Numbered from the stretch's first letter, positions 10,470 to 18,511 are shown. The stretch: 64,000 bases of DNA from Tindallia californiensis (GCF_900107405.1 NZ_FNPV01000004.1:62001-126000); one strand, 5' to 3'. Numbers and translations are program-made. The notes: generated from the letters alone by a model not told the origin.

Positions 10470-11149
10470 ATCATTTTATCCTCCTGTTTAATATTTCCAT
10501 CTAAAAAGGTAAACACTCGATTGGCATACTTTGAAATGCTGGGATCGTGGGTTACGATAATTAAAGTTTGGTTTTGACGTGATGCCATTCCCAACATAAT
10601 ATCCAACACTTCTTTACTTGTTTTGGAGTCTAAGTTACCGGTAGGCTCATCAGCAAAAATAACCGGTGGCTTTGCAACAAAAGCCCGTGCGATGCCAACT
10701 CGCTGCTGTTGACCACCACTCATTTGTGAAGGCCGGTGCTTTACATATTTTGCTAAGCCGACATCTTTTAACATCTTTCGAGCAAGTTCGAGACGTTTTT
10801 GTTTAGAGACCCCCCGAAAAGTTAATGGCAAACTGACGTTTTCTTCGGCTGTAAGCAGTGGCATTAGATTATAGGACTGAAAAACAAAACCTATATGACG
10901 TTGTCGGAATAGTGCCAGCTGTTTTTCATTCATTAAATCAATTCGTCGTTGTTGGATAAGGATCTTTCCTTTGGTCGGCTTCTCCAAGCCAGCCATCAAG
11001 TTTAACAGCGTTGATTTACCGGAGCCGGAAGTACCTAAAAAACAGCAAACCTCGCCTTTGTCAACAGATAAGGAAATACGATCAACCGCTACCACTTTTT
11101 CGTCACCGAGACGGTAAACCTTTCGGACATTTTCTAGTTGTATCATCAT
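10466..11149 (-). CDS. ABC transporter ATP-binding protein (LolD/MacB type)
   Basis: A 227-residue ATPase that powers the linked FtsX-type permease. Walker [10 protein letters not shown] (residues 39-47), Q-loop in [10 protein letters not shown], signature SGGQQQR, Walker [14 protein letters not shown] and the switch histidine in IIVTHD are intact. The ATG at 11149 follows AAGGAGG by five to eight bases; a second ATG at 11146 is equally possible. It is the first gene of its operon, served by the consensus minus-strand promoter at 11261-11289. Confidence 0.93.
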   Translation of the reverse strand: MMIQLENVRKVYRLGDEKVVAVDRISLSVDKGEVCCFLGTSGSGKSTLLNLMAGLEKPTKGKILIQQRRIDLMNEKQLALFRQRHIGFVFQSYNLMPLLTAEENVSLPLTFRGVSKQKRLELARKMLKDVGLAKYVKHRPSQMSGGQQQRVGIARAFVAKPPVIFADEPTGNLDSKTSKEVLDIMLGMASRQNQTLIIVTHDPSISKYANRVFTFLDGNIKQEDKMI

Positions 11150-11174
11150 GGACACCTCCTTTTGGTCATGTGAT

Positions 11175-11201
11175 CATCTATTGTAAAGGTTGTAATAGAT
11201 G
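11175..11201. promoter_or_regulatory. Hairpin in the leader of the minus-strand exporter operon
   Basis: CATCTATT (11175-11182) and AATAGATG (11194-11201) form a perfect 8-base inverted repeat with an 11-base loop, just upstream of the ribosome site of the ATPase gene. It may be an operator or a translation-affecting hairpin. Confidence 0.4.
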
Positions 11202-11234
11202 GGAAAATGAGTCTAAGCCTCCGAGGTGATCAAG

Positions 11235-11255
11235 TGTACTAAAACAGATAGTACA
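11235..11255. promoter_or_regulatory. Dyad operator at the start site of the exporter operon
   Basis: TGTACT (11235-11240) and AGTACA (11250-11255) are a perfect inverted repeat with nine bases between. It covers the predicted minus-strand start site, six bases past the -10, the position of a repressor operator. GntR (YtrA-like) regulators often control such operons, but none is encoded nearby. Confidence 0.5.
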
Positions 11256-11260
11256 GCAAG

Positions 11261-11289
11261 ATTATAATCCCTATTAAAGTCATTGTCAA
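11261..11289 (-). promoter_or_regulatory. Consensus promoter of the minus-strand exporter operon
   Basis: Read on the minus strand: TTGACA (complement of 11284-11289), 17 bases, TATAAT (complement of 11261-11266). Every base matches the housekeeping consensus. Confidence 0.85.
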
Positions 11290-11322
11290 CAGGAAGAAAG
11301 ACGGATATGAAAATCATTTGTT

Positions 11323-11351
11323 TTGACTTTTTACAAAAAGAATGATATTAT
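11323..11351 (+). promoter_or_regulatory. Promoter of the DUF3793 gene
   Basis: TTGACT at 11323-11328 and TATTAT at 11346-11351 are 17 bases apart. A Fur-box-like sequence starts four bases after the -10. Confidence 0.75.
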
Positions 11352-11354
11352 TAA

Positions 11355-11369
11355 TGATAATCAATATCA
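11355..11369. promoter_or_regulatory. Fur-box-like operator
   Basis: TGATAATCAATATCA differs from the 7-1-7 Fur consensus TGATAATNATTATCA at one base. It overlaps the expected start site of the DUF3793 gene, so iron repression is likely. Confidence 0.7.
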
Positions 11370-11392
11370 ATTAATTGGAAGGAGGGAACCGG

Positions 11393-11983
11393 ATGAAACA
11401 GTGCTACTACCATGATTTAAGTGATCCAAAAGGATTTCAGCGCTGGATAACAGAAAAATTGGCTCCGGTGTTATTGGCCGTAAAGCCTGCAGAAATGCTG
11501 TGTTTTTCTGGAAAGGATGAGGAAGGAAAGACACGAATCCGTATGATTCAAGAGTATATTAATCAGGTTCCCTGTGTGAACTTCCGGCAATTTTCTATGC
11601 AAAATGGAAGACAGAAAATATTATTTTACCATCAACGCAAAATGATGGAAATCCTGCAGGATTCACGCAATCTCAGATTTTTGAACACTCAAGGCTATGC
11701 AGAAGCAAAAAATATGGAAGATTACTTGGATGTATTAGTCTTAAAAATTTCTACAGGAAAAATTCCCCATGAGATAGGTGTTTTTTTAGGATATCCCTTA
11801 AAAGATGTATTAGGGTATATGGGGCATCCTTCCTTAAAGCTAACGAAGGTGAATGGATGGAAAATCTATGGCAATCCAAGTGTTTCAGATCGAACTTATG
11901 AAGCGATTGAAAAAGCAAAGAATATTATTCGTCGGCAACTGGAAATGATGGAACCGGATCAAGTCATTAGTCAGTTTTGTTAA
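11393..11983 (+). CDS. DUF3793 family protein
   Basis: A 196-residue soluble protein of unknown function. The second half (GVFLGYPLKDVLGYMGHP, then VNGWKIYGNP) matches what I recognise as DUF3793, a clostridial family often linked to iron transport genes. AAGGAGG eight bases upstream sets the ATG at 11393. Its promoter carries a Fur-box-like site, which agrees with an iron-linked role. No catalytic motif is obvious. It ends at a shared terminator facing the next, convergent gene. Confidence 0.75.
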   Translation: MKQCYYHDLSDPKGFQRWITEKLAPVLLAVKPAEMLCFSGKDEEGKTRIRMIQEYINQVPCVNFRQFSMQNGRQKILFYHQRKMMEILQDSRNLRFLNTQGYAEAKNMEDYLDVLVLKISTGKIPHEIGVFLGYPLKDVLGYMGHPSLKLTKVNGWKIYGNPSVSDRTYEAIEKAKNIIRRQLEMMEPDQVISQFC

Positions 11984-12002
11984 AAATGGAAACAATAAAA
12001 GA

Positions 12003-12037
12003 AAGCACCTCTGAGATTAGTTTACTCGGGGGTGCTT
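12003..12037. terminator. Terminator between convergent genes
   Basis: A 13-base-pair stem AAGCACCTCTGAG (12003-12015) / CTCGGGGGTGCTT (12025-12037) contains two G-U pairs. The minus strand continues into a T-rich tract, so it works best for the minus-strand gene. Confidence 0.75.
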
Positions 12038-12094
12038 GTTAGTTAGCCCTCTGTATCTGAATAATGAATGGCAAGTAACGTAATGGAATGAATG

Positions 12095-12805
12095 CTAGGA
12101 TGAAAGAGGTTCCTTCTTTGATTTTGATGACTGAATGATAAAGCTGGAAATAACAGGAATAAAAGCAGCGGCAGCAAACAAAAGCAAGGTTGGAATACTT
12201 ATCAAATCAACTAACTGTTTGACAGATACAATTTGAACCCCTATATGCGTGAAAAGCACAATGCCTGGATAAGCTCCTAGTAAAGTGAAAATAAAATAGG
12301 TAAGTGGCTTCATATCCGTTAATGCAAAATAAGAATTAACGACAAAGCAGGGAACTACTTCGATCATTCGTAGCATGAATAATAAAGCTGGGCCATGACT
12401 GTTAGACATTTTTCGTATCCTTTGAAAAGATCCTTTAAAATAGGTTTCTACCGTATCCTTAAAAGCAAAACGGGTCAATATGAAAACGATCATATAACCA
12501 GTACTATTAGCCAATAAAACCAGCAATGAACCTGGAAGCCAGCCAAAAATCGCACCACCTGCCAGTGTGATAAGGCCACTTCCTGGAATAGCGAAAGAAG
12601 CAAAAAGAAATCGAAGAAGAAAAAAAGCGAAGGCAGATCTAAGAAAAAAGCTTTGCTGGTATTGTTGTAACCCTTCAATAATTGCATACAAACAAAGACC
12701 ATGATGGTTTCGGGAATAAAAATAGATCATAAGACCGGTAATGAACATAATTCCATAGGCTAACTGAGCAATTCTTTTTTTATTAGAAAACAGTGTTACA
12801 ATCAA
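12095..12805 (-). CDS. TVP38/TMEM64 (VTT/DedA-like) membrane protein
   Basis: About 236 residues with roughly six membrane segments. The VTT-domain core is visible: FAIPGSGLITLAGGAIFGWLPG followed by GYMIVFILTRF and the later LRMIEVVPCFVVNSYFAL. The family belongs to the DedA/SNARE-associated group, thought to act in lipid scrambling or ion transport; the substrate is not known. TTG at 12805 is chosen since GGAGG lies seven bases upstream; GTG at 12814 overlaps that signal. A Fur-box-like sequence covers its -35, so it is probably iron-regulated with the DUF3793 gene. Confidence 0.85.
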   Translation of the reverse strand: MIVTLFSNKKRIAQLAYGIMFITGLMIYFYSRNHHGLCLYAIIEGLQQYQQSFFLRSAFAFFLLRFLFASFAIPGSGLITLAGGAIFGWLPGSLLVLLANSTGYMIVFILTRFAFKDTVETYFKGSFQRIRKMSNSHGPALLFMLRMIEVVPCFVVNSYFALTDMKPLTYFIFTLLGAYPGIVLFTHIGVQIVSVKQLVDLISIPTLLLFAAAAFIPVISSFIIQSSKSKKEPLSS

Positions 12806-12835
12806 AAAAGACACCTCCGAAGAATAATCATTCTT

Positions 12836-12864
12836 ATCATACCATCAAAGAAAACGATAATCAA
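12836..12864 (-). promoter_or_regulatory. Promoter of the VTT-family gene
   Basis: On the minus strand: TTGATT (complement of 12859-12864), 17 bases, then TATGAT (complement of 12836-12841) preceded by TGG, an extended -10. Confidence 0.65.
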
Positions 12865-12869
12865 TATCA
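12855..12869. promoter_or_regulatory. Second Fur-box-like operator
   Basis: CGATAATCAATATCA repeats the site at 11355-11369 with one changed base and overlaps the -35 of the divergent minus-strand gene. Confidence 0.65.
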
Positions 12870-12896
12870 AGATTTGAATAAATGTATTGAAAATCC

Positions 12897-12945
12897 TTGA
12901 CAAAAAGACAAATGCCCTTTATCCTTTATATAGAATGATTATCAA
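12897..12945 (+). promoter_or_regulatory. Promoter with a Fur-like half site ahead of the 64-residue gene
   Basis: TTGACA (12897-12902), 17 bases, TATCCT (12920-12925). Just downstream, around 12934-12945, sits GAATGATTATCA, containing one perfect ATTATCA half of a Fur box. Weaker than the two other Fur sites. Confidence 0.5.
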
Positions 12946-12965
12946 TTACAGTTGAGGTGTGAAAA

Positions 12966-13160
12966 ATGCCAGATCAAAACAAAATGGTTTTAGATTCCAT
13001 TCAACAATTATATGATTCTTTATTTCAACATGATGGTTACGGGGAAATGAAAATTGAAATGAAATTCTTAAAAAAAGGACAAAAGGAAATCATTATTCAC
13101 TGTGGAAAGCAATACCGGTATGTGGTGGATTGGCCGGAGGAAAAAGGCTGTACAGAGTAA
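12966..13160 (+). CDS. Small hypothetical protein, probably iron-regulated
   Basis: A 64-residue acidic and lysine-rich soluble protein with one Cys and no membrane segment. I do not recognise the family. GAGGTG stands seven bases before the ATG and a promoter lies upstream. The frame ends 115 bases before the importer ATPase gene on the same strand, with only hairpins between, so it may be the first gene of that operon. Confidence 0.65.
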   Translation: MPDQNKMVLDSIQQLYDSLFQHDGYGEMKIEMKFLKKGQKEIIIHCGKQYRYVVDWPEEKGCTE

Positions 13161-13180
13161 CGTAGAAAATAAGTAAATAC

Positions 13181-13231
13181 GAAGGTGGTTCTGTGGGTGA
13201 ACCCTTCATTAAAGTGCTGAGACTGCGCTTT
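13181..13231 (+). promoter_or_regulatory. Two tandem leader hairpins before the metal-importer operon
   Basis: Hairpin one: GAAGG-TG-GTTC (13181-13191) with GAAC-CCTTC (13199-13207), a 9-base-pair stem with a two-base bulge and loop TGTGGGT. Hairpin two: AAAGTGC (13211-13217) with GCGCTTT (13225-13231), followed ten bases later by six T. It could be a weak terminator, attenuator or small riboswitch. It matches no riboswitch consensus I know well enough to name. Confidence 0.4.
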
Positions 13232-13275
13232 TGTGGAGGGCTTTTTTATTTGAAATAACAGATAGGGGTGAGCAT

Positions 13276-14118
13276 ATGTTATCGGTAAAGAATTTAACCT
13301 ATTCTTACGGCAACCATCCGGTGCTTCATCAGGTGACAATGGATGCTAGGCAGGGGGAGATAATATCCTTGATTGGTCCTAATGGCTCAGGAAAATCGAC
13401 ATTACTTCGTTGCATCAGCGGGTTATTAACACTAAAAGATTCTTCGGCGATTCAAATAGATGGTCGTAGAATTTCGGCGTACAAAAGAAAAGAGCTTGCC
13501 AAAGTGGTAGCCTTTTTACCTCAGTTTCAGGAAAAGATGCCAGGCATTACCGTCAAGGAACTGGTAGCCTTTGGAAGAACGCCTTATCAGCGTACCGGGT
13601 GGTTGTTATCAGATGATGATCGGGAGGCTATTCGCTGGTCATTGGAATTCTTACAGCTAGAAAATTTTGAAAATCGAATGGTAGACCAACTTTCCGGAGG
13701 TGAGCGACAGCGGGTATGGATTGCGATGGCACTGGCACAAGATACGCCCATTATTTTATTGGATGAACCGGTGACCTATATGGATCTGAAGCATCAGTGG
13801 GAACTTCTTGGAATCATCAGTCACTTAAAGGAAAAGTTTGGAAAAACAGTTATTTCTGTTTTTCATGACATTAATCATGCCCTCGAAGTTTCGGATCAGA
13901 TTTGCTTGCTTCATCAGGGAAAAGTCCATCAGATGGGAAATTCGGAACAGGTGATCACAGAAAAATCCATCAAAGAAGTATATGGGATAAAAGCTCAGGT
14001 CTGTCGGACGAAAACATGTTGCCGGTCGGTGGTAGTTCCGGAAGGCAGAAAGAGAAAAAGGCAAAAAGAAGAAGAACATTTAGAAAATCATTTGAATGAA
14101 ATTGGACTGTTGAGCTAA
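13276..14118 (+). CDS. FecE/BtuD-type ABC importer ATPase
   Basis: A 280-residue ATPase for a FecCD-type metal or metal-chelate importer. Walker A GPNGSGKST (residues 34-42), signature LSGGERQRV, Walker B IILLDEPVTYMD and switch histidine in VFHDINHA are intact. After the ATPase core, the tail carries CRTKTCC, a cysteine cluster unusual for this family and a possible metal or redox site. The ATG at 13276 follows GGGGTGAG; a longer frame from 13231 has no ribosome site. It heads a seven-gene run to 19513, while its permease and binding protein lie 1.6-3.6 kb downstream. Confidence 0.9.
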   Translation: MLSVKNLTYSYGNHPVLHQVTMDARQGEIISLIGPNGSGKSTLLRCISGLLTLKDSSAIQIDGRRISAYKRKELAKVVAFLPQFQEKMPGITVKELVAFGRTPYQRTGWLLSDDDREAIRWSLEFLQLENFENRMVDQLSGGERQRVWIAMALAQDTPIILLDEPVTYMDLKHQWELLGIISHLKEKFGKTVISVFHDINHALEVSDQICLLHQGKVHQMGNSEQVITEKSIKEVYGIKAQVCRTKTCCRSVVVPEGRKRKRQKEEEHLENHLNEIGLLS

Positions 14119-14140
14119 AACAGAAGAAAGGAAGAGGGAA

Positions 14141-15040
14141 ATGGAAGCTTTACTGCATATACCAATGAACTTGCGGGGTTACTTAATGGAGGAAGTAGAG
14201 GAATTTCTTTTTACTCAGAAATCACCAAAGGAAAACCCTCCCATGGTTACTCAGCCATCACACGATCATTCTGTCAGCTGGCTAGAAGAAAGAATTGACA
14301 GCCAAAATGTACCGGATGTGGCAATGGCCCATATCAGTGATTTTGCCAACATAAATCCGTCGGACTGGAAATCTTTGTTTCGGGAAAGTCAGGGAGATTT
14401 TATTATGGATGAATTTAAGATGGAGATTCGTTCTGAATTCAAAAAGTTTTTTCGACCGGAAAGTATTTACATGCCTATGTACTTTATGCCTGCCGTTGTG
14501 ATTGCCGGCAAAAATTTTCAAGAAAATGAAGTGGAAGAGCTTTCCTGGAAAAGCGTGGCAAACCTTGGTATTCCAATAGCGATGCCGGATAAGGATACAC
14601 CGATTGTAAAAATGGTACTGAGTTTTCTAAAAAAACATTCGACAACCTTATACGAAAGGGTTCTTGCTAATGCATGTTTTGTAGGATCACCACCTCAAGT
14701 GATTGAAAAAGTTGGGGCCGGAGAATTTGATATTGGAATTGCAAACCAATCTTTTTCATTGATGGGTAAATCGAGAGGCATTAGAATACTGCCAGTGGAA
14801 GAGGGGGCCATTCCGTTGCCACAGGTTATGGTTCAAAAGAAAAATAGTTCGATCGCCAATCCGGAAGCACTGATACTTAAGTCATCGATCCGAGAATACA
14901 TCCATCAGCAAGGGGCATGGCCATTGGTGGGTAATGAAACCTTGCACGGTTTTTATCCTAATAATCGGTGGATCTCAGACTGGACTGACTGGGAGGAATT
15001 TTTGGAAATCATTGCTTCGGTAGAAAAAGATCTTAAATAG
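14141..15040 (+). CDS. Cytoplasmic periplasmic-binding-protein-like protein
   Basis: A 299-residue protein without signal peptide, lipobox or membrane segment. Segments such as MPAVVIAGKNF, GIPIAMPDKDTPIV and AGEFDIGIANQSF resemble type II solute-binding proteins (molybdate, nitrate or iron binders), so it may bind an anion or metal chelate inside the cell. I cannot assign a substrate. GGAAGAGGGAA before the ATG supports the start. It sits 22 bases after the ATPase gene and 41 bases before a methyltransferase gene in the same direction. A binding protein kept in the cytoplasm next to an importer is odd and suggests a carrier or sensor for the imported cofactor. Confidence 0.55.
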   Translation: MEALLHIPMNLRGYLMEEVEEFLFTQKSPKENPPMVTQPSHDHSVSWLEERIDSQNVPDVAMAHISDFANINPSDWKSLFRESQGDFIMDEFKMEIRSEFKKFFRPESIYMPMYFMPAVVIAGKNFQENEVEELSWKSVANLGIPIAMPDKDTPIVKMVLSFLKKHSTTLYERVLANACFVGSPPQVIEKVGAGEFDIGIANQSFSLMGKSRGIRILPVEEGAIPLPQVMVQKKNSSIANPEALILKSSIREYIHQQGAWPLVGNETLHGFYPNNRWISDWTDWEEFLEIIASVEKDLK

Positions 15041-15081
15041 AAAAAATAGAAAAAATAGAAAAATGGAATAGAGGTGAAAAA

Positions 15082-15702
15082 GTGCTTAAAACATTTTATC
15101 CAATGCTTCAACCGGTGTATCCACTTCTAGTGCAACAGTTTGTGGATGACTACCAACTGACAACAGGGATAGCCCTTGATGTTGGAACAGGTCCGGGTTA
15201 TCTGGGGCTTGAACTGGCTAAGATTACCAATATGGAAGTGTGGTTCCTGGATTATTCATCGGAAGCAATTGAGAAATGCAAAAAAAACGTTTTGGAGTGT
15301 GAACTGGATAACAAACTTCAGTATTTTGAAGCTGATGTTGCTGATATGCCGTTGGAAAGCGGATCGGCAGACTTTATTATGAGTCGCGGTTCTTTATGGT
15401 TTTGGAAAGAACCAGTAATAGGCCTGAAGGAAATTAGCCGCATCCTCAAGCCGGGTGGCACTGCTTTTATAGGTGGTGGTGTAGGGCGTTATGTACCGGA
15501 TACGATGAGAGAACGTCTTCAGAAAGCTAATAAAGAAGCAAGGAAAAAAAGAGGTGACGGACCGCGTCCTTCGCTGGAAGATGTTCGAAAGTGGGCGGAA
15601 GAAGCCTTTGATCAAGAGCAGCAGATTAAATACCGGGTGTTATCCGATGATTTAGAGGGAAAAGATGGAAAGTGGATTGAAATAAAAAAAGATAGGAGTT
15701 GA
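15082..15702 (+). CDS. Class I SAM-dependent methyltransferase
   Basis: A 206-residue methyltransferase of the UbiE/methyltransf_11 type. Motif I ALDVGTGPGYLGLELA, acidic motif II VWFLDYSSEAI, motif ADVADMPLESGSADFIMSR and ISRILKPGGTAFIGGG are clear. GTG at 15082 follows GAGGTGAAAAA. Its stop lies two bases before the ATG of the binding-protein gene, so the two are co-translated. The substrate is unknown; placement within a metal importer operon suggests it modifies a chelator, tetrapyrrole or other cofactor. Confidence 0.88.
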   Translation: MLKTFYPMLQPVYPLLVQQFVDDYQLTTGIALDVGTGPGYLGLELAKITNMEVWFLDYSSEAIEKCKKNVLECELDNKLQYFEADVADMPLESGSADFIMSRGSLWFWKEPVIGLKEISRILKPGGTAFIGGGVGRYVPDTMRERLQKANKEARKKRGDGPRPSLEDVRKWAEEAFDQEQQIKYRVLSDDLEGKDGKWIEIKKDRS

Positions 15703-15704
15703 AA

Positions 15705-16712
15705 ATGGTGAAAATTAAAAATAAGCAGCAATGGGTGATATTGATAATAGCTCTAATGATCCCAGGATTATTATTGGCAGGTTGTGGAAATGGAGAAGGA
15801 ACGGAAGAAGTTGTTGAGCCGGAAAGCGCCGAAGAGCAAGAGGTAGTGGTGGAAGAGGAAGAAAGCAATGGAGATCATGTAGTGATAGATCATATGGGAA
15901 GAGAAGTACAAATACCCGATGAAATCAACAGACCGGTGGCATTAACCGCTAATTTGATGGAAGGCTTATATATTATTGGTCTGGAACCAGTGGCAACCGT
16001 AGATAATTACCGAATCCGCTCGGAAGCCGAAGAACTTCCAAAACTGGGAGTGCAAGGGAATGTTAATATAGAGGCAATTTATGGTGTGGAACCGGATTTT
16101 ATTGTTGCTCATTTCAGGCATCAGGGAGAATTAGTAGAATCTTTAGAGGAAATAGGCGTTCCTTTATTTGTTATTGATCCGGCACAGGTAGGAGACGCTC
16201 CCTTATATGATTCCGCTTTGTATCTGGGGAAAATTCTTAATCGAGAAGAGGCAGCCCTTGAATTTGTGGAAGAGGTAGAGGCTATTGCAGAAGGACTGAA
16301 GGAAGAAATTCGAGAGAAAACCGAGATTAGAACAGGATTGATTCTGGAAGATGGAGACAGTATTAGAGCAGCACAAACAGCTTCCGGAATAGGCGCCATC
16401 CTGACAGGATTAGGGATTGAGAACATTGTGCCGGAAGATATGCCAGGAGCTGGCAATGAAACCTTTGTCTCTTTTGATATTGAAACCATTGCATCCGCTG
16501 ATCCGGATGTAATCTTAATCAGACCTTCCAGCAATGACAAAGATCATAACAAACAACGCTTAGAAAGCTATCAGTCAGATCCCATGTGGGCAGAACTGTC
16601 GGCTGTAAAAAACAACAATATTCATATGTTGCCCTTTCGTTTGCACCCGGGCCGAGCTACGGTAGATGAAATGTATAAAATGGCTGCTAATGTGATACTA
16701 TCCGAGGATTAA
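15705..16712 (+). CDS. FecB/BtuF-type substrate-binding lipoprotein
   Basis: A 335-residue extracellular binding protein for the FecCD importer. An N-terminal signal ends in a lipobox (LLLAGC), then an acidic linker (about 30 residues rich in E), then a Peripla_BP_2 fold: VIDHMGREVQIPDEINRPV, GVEPDFIVAHF, DPDVILIRP. The ATG at 15705 is preferred over a TTG at 15699 because AGGAG lies at a normal distance. It has few of the conserved residues that would mark iron-siderophore, heme or cobalamin binding, so the ligand is undetermined. Confidence 0.9.
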   Translation: MVKIKNKQQWVILIIALMIPGLLLAGCGNGEGTEEVVEPESAEEQEVVVEEEESNGDHVVIDHMGREVQIPDEINRPVALTANLMEGLYIIGLEPVATVDNYRIRSEAEELPKLGVQGNVNIEAIYGVEPDFIVAHFRHQGELVESLEEIGVPLFVIDPAQVGDAPLYDSALYLGKILNREEAALEFVEEVEAIAEGLKEEIREKTEIRTGLILEDGDSIRAAQTASGIGAILTGLGIENIVPEDMPGAGNETFVSFDIETIASADPDVILIRPSSNDKDHNKQRLESYQSDPMWAELSAVKNNNIHMLPFRLHPGRATVDEMYKMAANVILSED

Positions 16713-16729
16713 AAGGCAGGAGCGAGAAG

Positions 16730-17755
16730 ATGGGAAAAGATAAGAACAGCACATCGATTCACAGGTTTCGACTAATCAGAATGGTAGTGGCCTTTGCCAT
16801 TACCATTCTGATTGTTTTGTATGGTATTAGCAGCGGCACCATCGATTTTACGTGGCAACAAGTATGGGGAGTATTGAGAGGCAGTAAGACAGAAGGTTTA
16901 GCCCATCAGATTATTTGGAATGTAAGGGCACCGCGAGTTCTTACCGGAATGCTGGCAGGCATGAATTTGGCAGTAGCTGGGTCTTTGCTACAAGGGATTT
17001 TAAGGAATCCGATGGCATCTCCCAATATTATTGGGGTAAATGCCGGTGCTGGACTAGCAGCGGTGGTCATGATGGTTGTTTTTCCTGGAGCTATTCGCTA
17101 TCTGCCGGTAGCATCCTTTTTAGGTGCGCTAATGGCAGCGATGGTGATATACCTCTTGTCCATGCGTCGGGAGACGGCGTCAGCCACTGTGCATCTGGTA
17201 TTGGCTGGTGTAGCACTTTCAGCTTTTTTTAACGCAGTGACTTCTGGGCTGATGACACTTAATGCTGACGAGCTGGAAGTTACTTATAACTGGCTTTTAG
17301 GAAGCCTTTCTGGCAGAGGGTGGCCATATTTTTACACCTTGTTACCCTATAGTGTGGCTGGGTTGCTCCTGGCAATATTTATCAGTCCAAAAGTAAACCT
17401 TTTTGTTCTTGGAGAAGAAATGGGTAACAGTATTGGGATATCTGTGTACTGGTACCGAACGGCGATGATCGGAATTGCGGCTGTTTTAGCCGGAAGTGCC
17501 GTCAGTGTTGCTGGCACCATTGGTTTTGTAGGATTAATCGCTCCGCATATGGCCAGACTGATCATAGGGGCTGATTACCGGTATCAGATCCCAATGGCCG
17601 CTATTTTAGGGGGAGGGTTGCTAATCCTTTCTGATACGGTGGCAAGAATTATTTTTCAGCCCTTTGAGCTTTCTGTAGGCGTGGTAACGTCTATCCTGGG
17701 TGCTCCCTTCTTCTTATATTTACTTTATCAAAAACGCTCAGCTAATTTGTTTTAG
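16730..17755 (+). CDS. FecCD-family ABC importer permease
   Basis: A 341-residue integral membrane protein with about ten helices. Hallmarks are RAPRVLTGMLAGMNLAVAG and GLIAPHMARLIIGADYR, the ATPase-coupling region. It pairs with the binding lipoprotein directly upstream and the ATPase encoded at 13276. The family imports ferric siderophores, heme, cobalamin, and in some cases molybdate, tungstate or zinc complexes, so cargo is not fixed by the sequence. Confidence 0.93.
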   Translation: MGKDKNSTSIHRFRLIRMVVAFAITILIVLYGISSGTIDFTWQQVWGVLRGSKTEGLAHQIIWNVRAPRVLTGMLAGMNLAVAGSLLQGILRNPMASPNIIGVNAGAGLAAVVMMVVFPGAIRYLPVASFLGALMAAMVIYLLSMRRETASATVHLVLAGVALSAFFNAVTSGLMTLNADELEVTYNWLLGSLSGRGWPYFYTLLPYSVAGLLLAIFISPKVNLFVLGEEMGNSIGISVYWYRTAMIGIAAVLAGSAVSVAGTIGFVGLIAPHMARLIIGADYRYQIPMAAILGGGLLILSDTVARIIFQPFELSVGVVTSILGAPFFLYLLYQKRSANLF

Positions 17756-17774
17756 TTTAGAAAGGGTGGAAAGT

Positions 17775-18458
17775 ATGAAATTAATTACAATAGCAGGACC
17801 ACCATCTTCCGGTAAAACATCGGTAACTGTGAAAGCCTGTACCGAGCTTTTGAAGGAGGGCTTTCACATTGGAATGATTAAATTGGACTGTGTTTCAACT
17901 CAGGATCATGAAATCTATGAATCCAGAGGGTTTCTGGCGAAAGAAGGACTGTCCGGCAACCTTTGTCCGGATCATTACTTTGCCTGTAATATTCAGGAAT
18001 GTGTTGACTGGGGCATAGAAAATAATCTGGACTTACTGGTGACGGAAAGTGCCGGATTGTGTAATCGATGTTCACCACATATTGATGAGGTGATGGCGGT
18101 GTGTGTTATTGATAACCTGATGGGTGTCAATGCACCGGTAAAGATAGGTCCAATGTTGAAAACGGCAGATTTGATCATTATCACAAAAGGCGAAATTGTT
18201 TCCCAGGCAGAACGGGAGATTTTCGCACTGAAAGTAAGGCAATGCAACCCTAAGGCTACCATATTACATGTTAATGGAATTACCGGGCAGGGAAGCAGAG
18301 AAATGGCAGACTTTCTTAAAAACAGTGAGACGGTGTTCTCTTTGGAAACATCTTCCTTAAGATTTACAATGCCAGCAGCTCTTTGTTCCTATTGCCTTGG
18401 AGAAAAGAAAATCGGGTCAGGCTACCAAAAGGGGAATGTCCGAAAAATAGATTTATGA
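17775..18458 (+). CDS. Cysteine-rich HypB/UreG-like P-loop GTPase
   Basis: A 227-residue SIMIBI-class NTPase. The P loop GPPSSGKTS covers residues 8-16. The GTP specificity loop appears as IIITKGE rather than NKxD. Ten cysteines are present (39, 64, 71, 76, 96, 99, 110, 157, 204, 207), including GLCNRCSPH and CSYC, which look like metal-binding pairs. HypB, UreG and CobW relatives deliver nickel, cobalt or zinc to enzymes. The ATG at 17775 follows AAGGGTGG, 19 bases after the permease gene. Likely a chaperone that hands the imported metal or cofactor on; this is inference. Confidence 0.75.
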   Translation: MKLITIAGPPSSGKTSVTVKACTELLKEGFHIGMIKLDCVSTQDHEIYESRGFLAKEGLSGNLCPDHYFACNIQECVDWGIENNLDLLVTESAGLCNRCSPHIDEVMAVCVIDNLMGVNAPVKIGPMLKTADLIIITKGEIVSQAEREIFALKVRQCNPKATILHVNGITGQGSREMADFLKNSETVFSLETSSLRFTMPAALCSYCLGEKKIGSGYQKGNVRKIDL

Positions 18459-18511
18459 TTGGAAGGAGAAAGCAGGTTGAGAATTACGTTGCGAATAGGA
18501 AGGTGATAGGA

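Noticed and set aside
13181-13207. T-box antiterminator (AAGGTGGTTC resembles AGGGTGGNACC)
   Set aside because: No stem I or specifier region precedes; the upstream DNA is the 64-residue gene, and the downstream gene is not linked to aminoacylation.
16121-16540. 139-codon minus-strand frame inside the FecB-type gene
   Set aside because: Ser/Thr-rich antisense shadow of a well-supported lipoprotein gene.
18383-18511. N-terminal extension of the soluble ABC ATPase
   Set aside because: Overlaps the end of the GTPase gene by 76 bases; ATG 18512 with AGGAAGG is the natural start.
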